Source: JBOFOR01 sp051659545
GTDB lineage: Bacteria; Bacillota; Clostridia; Peptostreptococcales; Peptostreptococcaceae
Direction of reading: 5' to 3'
Length of the DNA: 19,546 nt
Assembly: GCF_051659545.1 (NCBI RefSeq)
Contig: NZ_JBOFOR010000065.1
Span: 1 to 19,546 of the forward strand
Of this stretch, positions 8,778 to 16,588 are shown piece by piece. Made by a program: the position numbers and the translations under genes. Numbering within the stretch: position 1 is the stretch's first letter; each line of letters starts with the position of its first letter. Under the pieces are notes generated by a model that made no database searches, was not told the DNA's origin, and was given only the letters and a program-made list of their open reading frames with translations.

Positions 8778-9428
8778 CTACCTGCAATATAAATCTGAGC
8801 ACTTTATACACTTATGGTCATATGTTGACATTGTAGCAATAAAATTATTTAAAAACTTTGTTTTTAGCACATTACTAAATGTTACTGCAGCTACTTGATT
8901 ATAATTTTGACAAATATCACTTATATTATCATCATAAAACTGAATTACCTGTTTGTCTATTATTACGACTAAAGAACCTAAAGTACTAGGAAACCCTTCA
9001 GGTACTAAGATAACACCTTTAAAATAAGGGTTATCTGATAAAGCACAACAAAATTCATTTGCTACTTCTTCAACATTTTTATAAACTTGTTCTTCATACG
9101 GGATAAACTTATTGTTGCAAGAATCATAAATTCTAGTAAAGATTTTTATATTTCCAAATTCATACATATATGGGATTATATTTCTTAAGCATTGCGCGGA
9201 TTTGTTTATTTTAATTGTATCATGTTCATTACAACACTCTGACTTACATATACTACAATTCTTATATTTATTACATTTCACACTTAGTATTACTTCAAAT
9301 CCATCTTTTACTTCTTGCAATTCACTTACGTTAACGTAATCGGAAGCTCCTACAGTATAATATAGTTCATCTCTTAAAATATACCATGGAGGAGATAATC
9401 CTACATCTGATTTATTTATGTCATCCAA
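8778..9428 (-). CDS. Cys-rich protein of unknown function (about 216 aa)
   Basis: I do not recognise this protein with certainty. The open frame reaches a GTG at 9464, but that codon has no ribosome binding site. A TTG at 9428 is preceded by AGAGGTGA at good spacing and is the preferred start, removing 12 residues. In numbering from the GTG there are 13 cysteines in 228 residues, including a cluster C64, C70, C73, C77, C78, a pair C139-C140, and a C-terminal group C219, C222, C227. There is no signal peptide or transmembrane segment. The N-terminal LSPPWYILRDELYYTVGA segment and the hydrophobic VAAVTFSNVL segment look like conserved core motifs. It is divergent from the DUF11-SPOCS gene, and a CATACTATA at 9483-9475 could be a sporulation -10. 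A cross-linked spore-layer component is one possibility; a metal-binding protein is another. Confidence 0.65.
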   Translation of the reverse strand: MDDINKSDVGLSPPWYILRDELYYTVGASDYVNVSELQEVKDGFEVILSVKCNKYKNCSICKSECCNEHDTIKINKSAQCLRNIIPYMYEFGNIKIFTRIYDSCNNKFIPYEEQVYKNVEEVANEFCCALSDNPYFKGVILVPEGFPSTLGSLVVIIDKQVIQFYDDNISDICQNYNQVAAVTFSNVLKTKFLNNFIATMSTYDHKCIKCSDLYCR

Positions 9429-9474
9429 TATGCTCACCTCTATATTTTTATTGAAAGATAACACCTTTCATATT

Positions 9475-9483
9475 TATAGTATG
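9475..9483 (-). promoter_or_regulatory. possible sporulation-type -10 element for the 8778-9428 gene
   Basis: Read on the minus strand this is CATACTATA, a full match to the sigma-K -10 CATAnnnTA and close to the sigma-E form. No AC at 16-17 bases upstream was found, so only half of the promoter is supported. Confidence 0.35.
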
Positions 9484-9623
9484 CATACTAGATATACTTT
9501 GATATAAAATACAATTTTTTTATTTTGAAAGTCTGTCTGCTGCGTATACTTCAAGGTACCCAGCTTTAGATTTGCAAAAAAATAATAATCCAAAATTAAA
9601 GAATTATTGGTATAAGTGTAATC

Positions 9624-9651
9624 ACTGCAAGTCTTACTTTATCATAGTATA
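9624..9651 (+). promoter_or_regulatory. sigma-K-like promoter of the DUF11-SPOCS gene
   Basis: AC at 9624-9625, a 17-base spacer, then CATAGTATA at 9643-9651 match the known sigma-K consensus (AC, 16-17 bases, CATAnnnTA). The -10 lies about 45 bases upstream of the ATG at 9697, which has its own GAGGTG ribosome binding site. Confidence 0.65.
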
Positions 9652-9696
9652 AATTGGTAGGCATAAAACTACTAATTTAAATTTGAGGTGAATTAA

Positions 9697-10908
9697 ATGA
9701 CTAAATTAATCAAATCATCAGATGTTCAATATGTAAATATAGGAGATACGATTGCTTATACGATAAAATTTGATAATACAGACGGATTGCAAATGAGTAA
9801 TGTAGTATTAACAGACACATTAACATCAGATTTAAGTTTTATTAAAGATTCAGTAAAAATAGATAATACAAAGAGTGATGAAGATATAAGAGTTGGAGTT
9901 AATGTAGGCACAATACCGCCAAATGCTTTTAAGACTATAACTTTTGAAGCAAAAATAGTATCCAAGCCATCTAATGGTATAATATCAAATAGTTCATTCG
10001 CAGAATATAGCTATATTATTAGTCCTGATTTGCTAGCAAGACAAGAATATGTTCAAAGTAATATAAATAATATATATGTTAAAAATCCTAGCGTTAAAGT
10101 AATAAAAAATGCTGATAAGAAAGTAGTATCAATAGGTGATACAATAAACTATAAAATTTAAATTATAAATGATGGAGATATTGATCTTGTAGGTGTAGTA
10201 TTTAAAGATGATATATCATCTACTGTATCATTAGTAAAAGGAAGTTTTATGGTAGACAATATATCTATTGCTATAACTAGAGCAGATTTAATTAGAGGTA
10301 TAAAAGTACCTATAATTAAATCTGGTAATATTGTAATAATAACCTACCAAGTTAAAGTAATTTCCTCAAATTGTAAATCGAAAATATTAAACTTAGCGTA
10401 TGTTGAATGTAAATATATACTACCGGGTGGATGTAGCGGTACTATAGAGAGTTCAGATAAAGAAGAAGCGAATTCAGTAATTGATATAAATATATCAACA
10501 TTTAAACAAGCAAGTATAGACAAGTACTTTAAAATTCCAGATAATATGTATGAAATAGAATCTATAAACCATATTGAAGGTAAAATTGAAATATCAACAT
10601 CTAATGTTATACAAACCCCAGAGTATACATCTAATGAAGGTCAAAAACTAAACAAATATAAACTAATAGTAAAAGGTGTGCTAAAAACAACTATTGAATA
10701 TACAGCAAATGAACCAACTCAATCAGTCGTTGCAATTGATTTCAAAACGCCTTTTAGCCACTTTTTAATTTTACCATTAGATTATGTATTAGGTAGTAAT
10801 ATAGAGGTTGAAGGTATAGTAGAAGATATTTCTTATAACTTAATAAACTCAAAAGAAGTATTCAACAATGTAACAATACTAATAGGAGCAAAAATTTTAT
10901 CTTGTTAA
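9697..10908 (+). pseudogene. DUF11-DUF11-SPOCS (DUF3794) protein interrupted by an in-frame TAA
   Basis: The first frame (9697-10161) starts at ATG with GAGGTG upstream. It contains one DUF11 repeat (VNIGDTIAYTIKF, VLTDTLTSDL) and the beginning of a second (VSIGDTINYKI), which TAA at 10159-10161 stops. The same frame continues without interruption (IINDGDIDLVGVVF...) to 10908, so one codon, probably CAA or AAA, has become TAA. The ATG at 10249 is therefore not the true start of the second half. Residues encoded by about 10510-10850 match a SPOCS/DUF3794 domain: YFKIPDNM, VIQTPEYT, LIVKGVLKTTIEYTANEP and TPFSHFLILP. SPOCS domains occur in SipL and other spore-coat morphogenesis proteins, where they mediate coat interactions. 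This gene thus links DUF11 repeats to the spore coat. The intact protein would be about 400 aa and end in Cys. A sigma-K-like promoter lies upstream. Confidence 0.82.
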
Positions 10909-10994
10909 TATCAAATAATATTACCATGATAAAACTTCAATAAATATAATAATTAAAACTAACATATAAATTAATATTTGGAAGGAGTGTTAAC

Positions 10995-11576
10995 ATGGGA
11001 ATTAGTGCGTGTATGATAGCAAAAAATGAAGAAAAAAGTATAGATTCTTGTCTAAAAAGCATAGTCGATGTAGTTGATGAAATTATACTCAATGACGAAG
11101 AAGTAGAAGTTAAAAAAAGAGAGCGAAATTTAAAAATTCTAAATTTAGTAGATGAAGATAAAAGAGATGGAATGTATTATTTTCATTTAGGTGCTGAGTA
11201 CACTAGGGTAAATGATCATGATACAGCGTCAAAAATATTTATAAAAGGTTATGAGATAGCAGATAAAAGCGAACCATACTTTACTCAATTATCACAAAGG
11301 TTAGTAGATTCATTATTTTCAAATAATCAATATAAAGAATGTATACAGTACTGTGATGAGATATTAAAACAGTTCGTGAATTTTAAATGTATATATTTTA
11401 CAAGAGCAGCAAGTTATCTTCAAATTAGAAATTATAACAATGCTTTATCAAATTTAAGAGTGTATGATTATTTACACGATAAACCAGCAAAATATCCTGT
11501 TGTAAGGCATGATGAACTAAATAATATAAAAGGGCTTATAAATGCATTAGAAAAAGAAGTTTCAAGTAAATATTAA
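10995..11576 (+). CDS. internally deleted family 2 glycosyltransferase-TPR protein
   Basis: A GGAAGGAGTG ribosome binding site precedes the ATG. Residues 1-33 (ISACMIAKNEEKSIDSCLKS, then VDEIIL) are the standard opening of a GT2 glycosyltransferase, where the nucleotide-sugar site begins. The expected continuation with the DTGSTD and DADE metal-binding motifs is absent. The sequence jumps to NDEEVEVKKRERNLKIL, then to the helical TPR tail usual in GT2-TPR fusions (GMYYFHLGAEYTRVNDHDTASKIF, FTRAASYLQIRNYNNALSNL). The frame remains open, so an in-frame deletion of roughly 150 codons is the simplest explanation. Catalysis should be lost. It starts 86 bases after the DUF11-SPOCS pseudogene and may be co-transcribed. 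The ancestor could have glycosylated the Thr/Ser-rich surface proteins; that is inference from position. Confidence 0.75.
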   Translation: MGISACMIAKNEEKSIDSCLKSIVDVVDEIILNDEEVEVKKRERNLKILNLVDEDKRDGMYYFHLGAEYTRVNDHDTASKIFIKGYEIADKSEPYFTQLSQRLVDSLFSNNQYKECIQYCDEILKQFVNFKCIYFTRAASYLQIRNYNNALSNLRVYDYLHDKPAKYPVVRHDELNNIKGLINALEKEVSSKY

Positions 11577-11659
11577 CATAAATTGTAAAGATATTTATAA
11601 TTTCGCATAAGCACTTAAAAATCTTAATAAGATACAAGTTAATTATGAATAAACTAAAA

Positions 11660-11704
11660 AAATCCCTTAAAAATATTAATATCTAATATATTTTCGAGGG
11701 ATTT
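11660..11704. terminator. terminator after the glycosyltransferase-TPR gene
   Basis: AAATCCCT (11660-11667) pairs with AGGGATTT (11697-11704), and the AT-rich interior can extend the stem. It is the main feature of the 11577-11904 gap apart from the next promoter. Confidence 0.7.
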
Positions 11705-11817
11705 AAACATATTAAAATTTTAACAATTAATTTAAAAAAATTATTTTTAATTTAAGATATGAACTCTGAAAGATTTTGGTTCTTTAATCTTATATATAAA
11801 TATTTTAAATACTTTGC

Positions 11818-11844
11818 ACCTCTTAAATAAAAAAACATAATATA
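11818..11844 (+). promoter_or_regulatory. sigma-K-like promoter of the 11905 DUF11 gene
   Basis: CACC with AC at 11818-11819, a 16-base spacer, and CATAATATA at 11836-11844 match the sigma-K consensus at both elements. It is 60 bases upstream of the ATG. Confidence 0.65.
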
Positions 11845-11904
11845 AAATAGATGTTTTTATCTTAACATTATTTTACCATTAACTAAGGAGGTATTTAACA
11901 AAAA

Positions 11905-14403
11905 ATGCCAATAGTTCAACGATATAGCGATACAATAAAAGGATCACTAATATATACAGGGAATACACTTGGGTTTTCATATAATGTAGCGAATACTTAT
12001 GTAGATATAGGTGCATATTTAGCTGTTGATCCAACATTAAGTGCAGCAGGATATCCTACACCATCAACATTTAGATGGGATCAAAATGGATCAACTGCTC
12101 AATTAAATATTCCTGCAAATAGTTCAGTAGTATATGCAGAAGTAATATGGGGCGGGTCTACTCTTGGTACTGCCACTCCAGCTATAAGTACAACTGTACC
12201 TATAACATTTATAACTCCATTAACTACGACCTTAGTCACATCAGATACAATAACAGCCTTAAGTTCAGTGGGTTCTTCACAAACATTTTATACTTGCTCT
12301 AAAAATGTAACATCATTAGTTAATTCTGCAGGTTCAGGAACATACACGGTAAAAGGAGTACCAGGAACTATAGAGACTGGTACCTTCGCATATAACCAAA
12401 CAGGATGCTGTGGATGGGTACTAGCAGTAGTTTATAGTAACAATACACTACCATATAGAAGTATTACAATGTATGTATCTAGTATTGGAACTTACGCTGG
12501 AAATATAGACACCACTTTTACGGGTTTTTTAACACCGCTATCTGGAAGTTTTTCTACTAGAGTAGTTATCAGCGCTATGGAAGGTAATGCAGGCCTTACT
12601 GAAGATTTTATTCAATTAGGACCAAATATAGTTTCTCTTACAACATTAGTAGGACCTAATAATCCGGTAAATAATTTTTTCTGCTCTCAAATAAATAATA
12701 GTACTGGGTTATTAGATACTACAGGGTCTTTTGGTACATTAAATCAGCCACTACCAACTGGTATTTACGGCGTTACTAGAGTTAGAAATGCTTGGGATAT
12801 CACTAATGTTAGTGGTGGTTCAGCTTTAGGTAATGGAATAAATCAAGCTGTCTTAAGATTTGGATCAGTTCAAGATTCATATGCTGTATCTACATTTGGA
12901 CTTGAAGTAGATGTTAATCAAGCTAATTTATCACCTATAAATAAAAGTGTAAATAAATTAATTTCATATGTTGGTGATACATTAACTTACACATTGAATT
13001 TTACAAATACTGGTTCAGACAATGCATACAATGTAGTAGTATTAGATACAATTCCTACAGGAACAAACTTTATACCCAATTCAGTAATGATTAATGGCGT
13101 TGGAGATTCATCAAATCCTCAAACAGGAATAAATTTAGGAACTATACCTTCAGGTCAAGTAAATACTATTACATTCCAAGTACAAGTAGATACTGTACCA
13201 GCAGGAACTACTATTTCTAACACCGCCATTACAGACTATTCATTTGTAATTGGTAGTAATACAATAAATACTGGAGTTATTTCAAATGTAGTCACAACTA
13301 CTATTTTAGGGCGTGCACAGATAGGAATGACTAAAACTGCAACTCCATCTTATGTAAAATTAGGCGATACATTAACTTATACTATCGAGCTAAATAATAC
13401 AGGAAGTACTACTGCAGACAATTTATTTTTTAGTGATACTATTCCATTAGGTACTACTTTTGCTAACAATATTACGGTAAATGGTGTAACAGTTCCTGGT
13501 GCTAATCCAAATCCACCAAGTAGTATTCCTGTTGGAAATATAGATTCTGGTTCTACTACCACTATTTCTTTTAATGTTATCGTAGTTACATTACCTACAA
13601 GTGGAACAATACCAAACGATTCTACTGTTAACTTTACATTTACAGAAGATCCTAGTTTACCTAATGGTGCAATTGGTAGTGGAAATTCTAATAAAGTTGA
13701 AACACCTGCTACTCAAGCAATAATAAATAATATAAATGGTATATTACAAAAAACTGTTGATAAATCATTTGCAACAGTAGGAGATATATTAACTTATACA
13801 ATAGCGCTTGGAAATGGTGGAAATACAGCTGCAACTAGCGTAGTATTTACAGATACAATGCCAAATGGAACTACCTATGTACCAGGTTCAGCTACTTTAA
13901 ACGGAACTCCTGTTAGTGGAATACTAACAACAGGAATTCAAGTTGGAACAATACCATCTGGTTCAGTTTCTACTATATCATTTAAAGTAACTGTAAATAA
14001 TACAATACCATCTCCTAATCCTATACCTAATGATTCAACCATAATTTTTAACTATACATCACAGCCTAGTTTACCTAATGGTTCATCAGGAAGTGGAAAT
14101 TCTAATACAGTTAATACTCAGATTAACATAGCAAATTTAGGAAATGTAACTAAGGCAGTAGACAAATCATATGCTGAGTGTGGAAATATTTTAATATACA
14201 CTATAACTATTCCAAATACAGGCAATATGACTGCTACAAATGTAATTCTTATAGATACAGTTCCTAATGGTACAACATATGTAACTGGTTCTCTTGAAGT
14301 AGATGGAAATCCTATAGGAGGAACACCAGCTAGTATTAACATAGGAACTATACCAGCTGGAAGTATTTCAACTGTGTCATTTAAGGTACAAATTAATTGT
14401 TAA
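11905..14403 (+). CDS. DUF11-repeat spore-surface-type protein (832 aa)
   Basis: The gene is complete. AAGGAGG lies 13 bases before the ATG, unusually far, but an in-frame TAA upstream leaves no earlier start. Residues 1 to about 340 form a beta-rich N-terminal domain shared with the 1-1828 protein (SSVVYAEVIWGGS; GWVLAVVYSNNTLPYRS), with four cysteines including an adjacent pair (TGCCGW). Four DUF11 repeats follow from about residues 342, 470, 611 and 743, each with GDxLTYT and xDTxPxGT motifs. The last one alone has Cys in YAECGN and the terminal Cys in KVQINC. There is no signal peptide, membrane helix or sortase signal. A sigma-K-like promoter lies upstream and a strong terminator downstream, so the gene is probably a single-gene unit. 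It is inferred to be a structural protein of an outer spore layer or appendage; binding partners are unknown. Confidence 0.88.
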   Translation: MPIVQRYSDTIKGSLIYTGNTLGFSYNVANTYVDIGAYLAVDPTLSAAGYPTPSTFRWDQNGSTAQLNIPANSSVVYAEVIWGGSTLGTATPAISTTVPITFITPLTTTLVTSDTITALSSVGSSQTFYTCSKNVTSLVNSAGSGTYTVKGVPGTIETGTFAYNQTGCCGWVLAVVYSNNTLPYRSITMYVSSIGTYAGNIDTTFTGFLTPLSGSFSTRVVISAMEGNAGLTEDFIQLGPNIVSLTTLVGPNNPVNNFFCSQINNSTGLLDTTGSFGTLNQPLPTGIYGVTRVRNAWDITNVSGGSALGNGINQAVLRFGSVQDSYAVSTFGLEVDVNQANLSPINKSVNKLISYVGDTLTYTLNFTNTGSDNAYNVVVLDTIPTGTNFIPNSVMINGVGDSSNPQTGINLGTIPSGQVNTITFQVQVDTVPAGTTISNTAITDYSFVIGSNTINTGVISNVVTTTILGRAQIGMTKTATPSYVKLGDTLTYTIELNNTGSTTADNLFFSDTIPLGTTFANNITVNGVTVPGANPNPPSSIPVGNIDSGSTTTISFNVIVVTLPTSGTIPNDSTVNFTFTEDPSLPNGAIGSGNSNKVETPATQAIINNINGILQKTVDKSFATVGDILTYTIALGNGGNTAATSVVFTDTMPNGTTYVPGSATLNGTPVSGILTTGIQVGTIPSGSVSTISFKVTVNNTIPSPNPIPNDSTIIFNYTSQPSLPNGSSGSGNSNTVNTQINIANLGNVTKAVDKSYAECGNILIYTITIPNTGNMTATNVILIDTVPNGTTYVTGSLEVDGNPIGGTPASINIGTIPAGSISTVSFKVQINC

Positions 14404-14418
14404 AAATTAAAATTTAAG

Positions 14419-14469
14419 TATAAATCCCTAGAAAGTACATTATAAATTAATACTTCCTAGGGATTTATA
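14419..14469. terminator. strong terminator of the 11905 gene
   Basis: Perfect 13-base arms 14419-14431 and 14457-14469 extend inward by several more pairs with one mismatch. A diverged copy of the inner part occurs at 18298-18330. Confidence 0.88.
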
Positions 14470-14508
14470 TTTAGTTCATACGATGTTGTTGTTTCACGTT
14501 AAAGTCAT

Positions 14509-14555
14509 AGCCGTCAACCTAATATATATCAAGAGGTATTATTAGCTTGACGGCT
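14509..14555. repeat. subterminal inverted repeat of the IS left end
   Basis: AGCCGTCAACCTAAT (14509-14523) and ATTAGCTTGACGGCT (14541-14555) pair over 15 bases with one mismatch. The element therefore has a third, inward copy of its end sequence next to the left end. The same arrangement is seen in copy 1 (6222-6235 and 6255-6268). It may also stop transcription after the transposase gene. Confidence 0.75.
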
Positions 14556-14688
14556 TATTGACGTTTAAACTTTAAAAGAAATGAAAGATTATTTTTTCAT
14601 AAATCATATTAATTGTATTTTTAAGTACACTAAAAAGAACTTAAGAATTTGATGCTTAAATTTAGGTGAATTTGATATTAGATTTTTA

Positions 14689-15818
14689 TTAAATTGCAAT
14701 TCTTTCTATCTCATCTGGCTTTAAATTAATGATTTGTAGGATATCAAAAACTGTTTTTTTATTCTTTTTTCTTGATTTTGTACTAAATCTCTTAAAATTG
14801 AGTATTATTCTTCTTAAAATCCATACGATACAGAGTTCACTTTTAAAGATTTCATGTGCAAGTTTAGGTAAATACTGAGCGAGAGCTCCAAATGATTTTA
14901 TCTCACTAATTTCTTTATTATCTTCTTCCATAATAATATTTTTAGCTGTAAAAACTATTGATGAAGATAGTAATAGTGCAATTAATCTACTTTTGAGTTC
15001 CTTTTTGGAACCTATGTAGATATCTTTGAGTTCGATTGTTTCGCCTTCTGCCAAAGGCTTTGCTAACTCTAAAATATCTATTTTTATGTACTCACTAGAT
15101 TTTTTTATAGTCCCAAGTTTATACCTTTCAGGATTTGGATTTTTAATATATAGAGAAGTATTGCTCTTTACCTTTGAAATAAAAGATGCACCACTTCTTG
15201 CAATTTGCCTTAAGTATTCTACTTTAAAGTAGCCTAAGTCGGCTAATTTCAAATCTTTACGCTCTTTGTCTTTTTCATTGTTTTCAAGTATTCAGCATCA
15301 TTTTTTGTTCCTGAATATATATCTACTCTCATAAATGATCCAGTTAAAAGTTCATATTGTAATTGAATTTTTATCGAAGATGGAGAACCTGAACCACCTG
15401 CACCTGGAAACTCCTTTTTAAATTCTTTGGGTAGATCAAAACCTGTTGAATCATTTATTATTACTCTGTTGAAGTGTAAATTCAGAGTACTTTCTAAGTT
15501 TTTAAGTGTAGTGTTTTGGCTATGCATCATTTGATTAAAGATTCCCTGCATAAATTTTACGGAGTATGTGTTAAAACGCTTATCTAGAGCCTGTTTAGAT
15601 ATTTGAGTATCAAATAATGAATCATATTTAGATGTTAATTGAGTCAATGAAGCACTGCATATATCTTCTCCATGAAAAACATTGAAAACTAGAAAATCTT
15701 TAGCTGTTATATTACTTTTTCTTTGTACAAATCTTGTCTCTTTAGCTATTTTATTTATTTCATCAATATCAAAGACATCTTTCATATTTTTAATTAAATG
15801 TTTAATTCTTTTATGCAT
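14689..15818 (-). pseudogene. IS4-family transposase, frameshifted and lacking the catalytic Glu block
   Basis: The gene starts with ATG at 15818. The N-terminal part (189 codons, to 15249) contains the first catalytic Asp (D123 in INDSTGFDLP). A single missing A in an A-run near 15280 shifts the frame after KTMKK; the protein continues in the next frame (DLKLADLGYF, second Asp) to 14689. Compared with copy 1, 97 codons (291 bases) are missing between two RLI segments. The missing block includes the whole YREK motif with the catalytic Glu. Both copies end with the same C-terminal sequence (DILxIINLKxDEIERIAI). The ATGs inside the second frame are not real starts. Inactive on two independent counts. 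Confidence 0.85.
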
Positions 15819-15897
15819 AAATTTAAGTCCTACTTTCTATTATGATTAAAAAATTATATCATAACTGAAAATAGGCCTCCTTAGGTTGACGGCTATG

Positions 15898-16240
15898 GAC
15901 TAACGTCTCCAGCAAGAAGTATATTTAAAGGAAGATTAGCTACATTAAAATCTAAAACTGATAAATTAGGAACTAAACGAAAAATTCCACCCCAACCCAT
16001 ATTAATATTACCAGTTAAAACATTATATCCAAGACTATTTAATGCTACAGTAGATCCAATCAGCGATTCTTGACCTGAAACTAAGTCTATATTATAAATA
16101 CTATTATCTGAAGATTGTAGCGCATAGCCAATACATCCCCAAGGGGTGATATTATCATGACCAAAGTTATTTCCACTTAAATTAGTATTTCCACTACTAT
16201 TTAGGTCATTGAAAACTATACCAGATATGGTTGCTGCCAA
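15898..16240 (-). pseudogene. N-terminal head of a spore-surface-type protein, cut off by an IS
   Basis: The preferred start is TTG at 16240, preceded by AGAGGTGA on the minus strand; an upstream ATG at 16279 has no such site. The protein begins MAATISGIVFNDLNSSGNTN, an SdrD-B-like opening, and continues with YALQSSDNSIYNIDLVSGQE and LPLNILLAGDVS. This resembles the start of the DUF6923-type domain that precedes DUF11 repeats in some Bacillus and Clostridium proteins (from memory of the family, not checked). The frame then runs into the IS copy 2 right end, where CCA TAG ends it after about 114 residues. Most of the domain and all repeats are missing. A well-formed sigma-K-like promoter lies upstream, so the fragment may still be transcribed in sporulation. 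The tail at 5721-6218 is a candidate for the other part, but is not proven to be. Confidence 0.78.
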
Positions 16241-16301
16241 TGAAATCACCTCTCTAAAAAAATATAAATTTGTAAACACTAGTACATTTAAGTACTATAT
16301 A

Positions 16302-16329
16302 TATGGTATGATTAATTAATTGTTACTGT
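16302..16329 (-). promoter_or_regulatory. sigma-K-like promoter of the broken head gene
   Basis: Reading the minus strand, AACA with AC at 16329-16328, 17 bases, then CATACCATA at 16310-16302 match the sigma-K consensus at every conserved position. It lies about 60 bases before the TTG start at 16240. Confidence 0.68.
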
Positions 16330-16515
16330 TACTATTTATGCTCCTAAATCATTTTTAGTTTATTAAAATTAAATACAAAAAGGCTACCGAAGTTTGTAAT
16401 GATAAAAAAGAAAGTGTTTACTTATAATGATTTGGTTATGTTTAATTAAAGTTTAAAAGAATATAGAAAATTAAAAGATATACTAATTGTAATGTGTTTT
16501 TTTATTTTTATAATA

Positions 16516-16543
16516 ACATTTTGTTGTTTTATTTCATAACCTA
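16516..16543 (+). promoter_or_regulatory. sigma-K-like promoter, coiled-coil gene 1
   Basis: AC at 16516-16517, 17 bases, CATAACCTA at 16535-16543. The surrounding TAACATTTTGT and the ATAGAG that follows the -10 are conserved before all three coiled-coil genes. The 16330-16515 stretch upstream shows nothing else I can name. Confidence 0.75.
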
Positions 16544-16588
16544 TATAGAGGATATTTTATAAGAAAATATGCCAGGAGGGGATTTTTT

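Larger units (their letters stand above)
6219..15897. mobile_element. composite-transposon-like segment bounded by two IS copies
   Basis: Two related IS copies in direct orientation enclose the ISL3 remnant, the Cys-rich gene, the DUF11-SPOCS pseudogene, the glycosyltransferase remnant and the 11905 DUF11 gene. Both outer IS ends are intact and share the 20 bases GTCCATAGCCGTCAACCTAA when read inward. The 12 bases outside each outer end align at 8 of 12 positions, which could be an aged target duplication or chance. Outside lie two same-strand broken surface-protein genes. An IS-mediated deletion or other rearrangement fits as well. Confidence 0.4.
14506..15897 (-). mobile_element. IS4-family (IS231-like) element, copy 2, both ends intact
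   Basis: Perfect 17-base terminal inverted repeats CATAGCCGTCAACCTAA (14506-14522) and its complement (15881-15897) bound a 1392-base element. The transposase gene inside is on the minus strand and broken. The 12 bases just outside each end do not match each other, so no target duplication is visible at this copy's present position. Because the ends are intact, the element could still be moved by a transposase acting in trans. Confidence 0.88.

Noticed and set aside
9560..9654. A short frame before the DUF11-SPOCS gene with a zinc-ribbon-like segment (NYWYKCNHCKSYF).
   Set aside because: It has no start codon or ribosome binding site, lacks the first CxxC half, and overlaps the sigma-K-like promoter at 9624-9651. 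At most a transposase scrap.
2900..10161. Possible stop-codon recoding, since two genes have an in-frame TAA followed by ATT (2900 and 10159).
   Set aside because: TAA is the normal stop of other genes in the window, and nothing resembling a readthrough signal was seen. Two independent point mutations in decaying genes are simpler.
14495..15908. Target-site duplication around IS copy 2 by itself.
   Set aside because: The 12 bases outside the two ends agree at only 2 positions; the flanks are unrelated.
16385..16450. A short open stretch (MIKKKVFTYNDLVMFN) that could be the start of an endonuclease-type protein.
   Set aside because: Too short, no ribosome binding site, and it ends at a stop after 16 residues.
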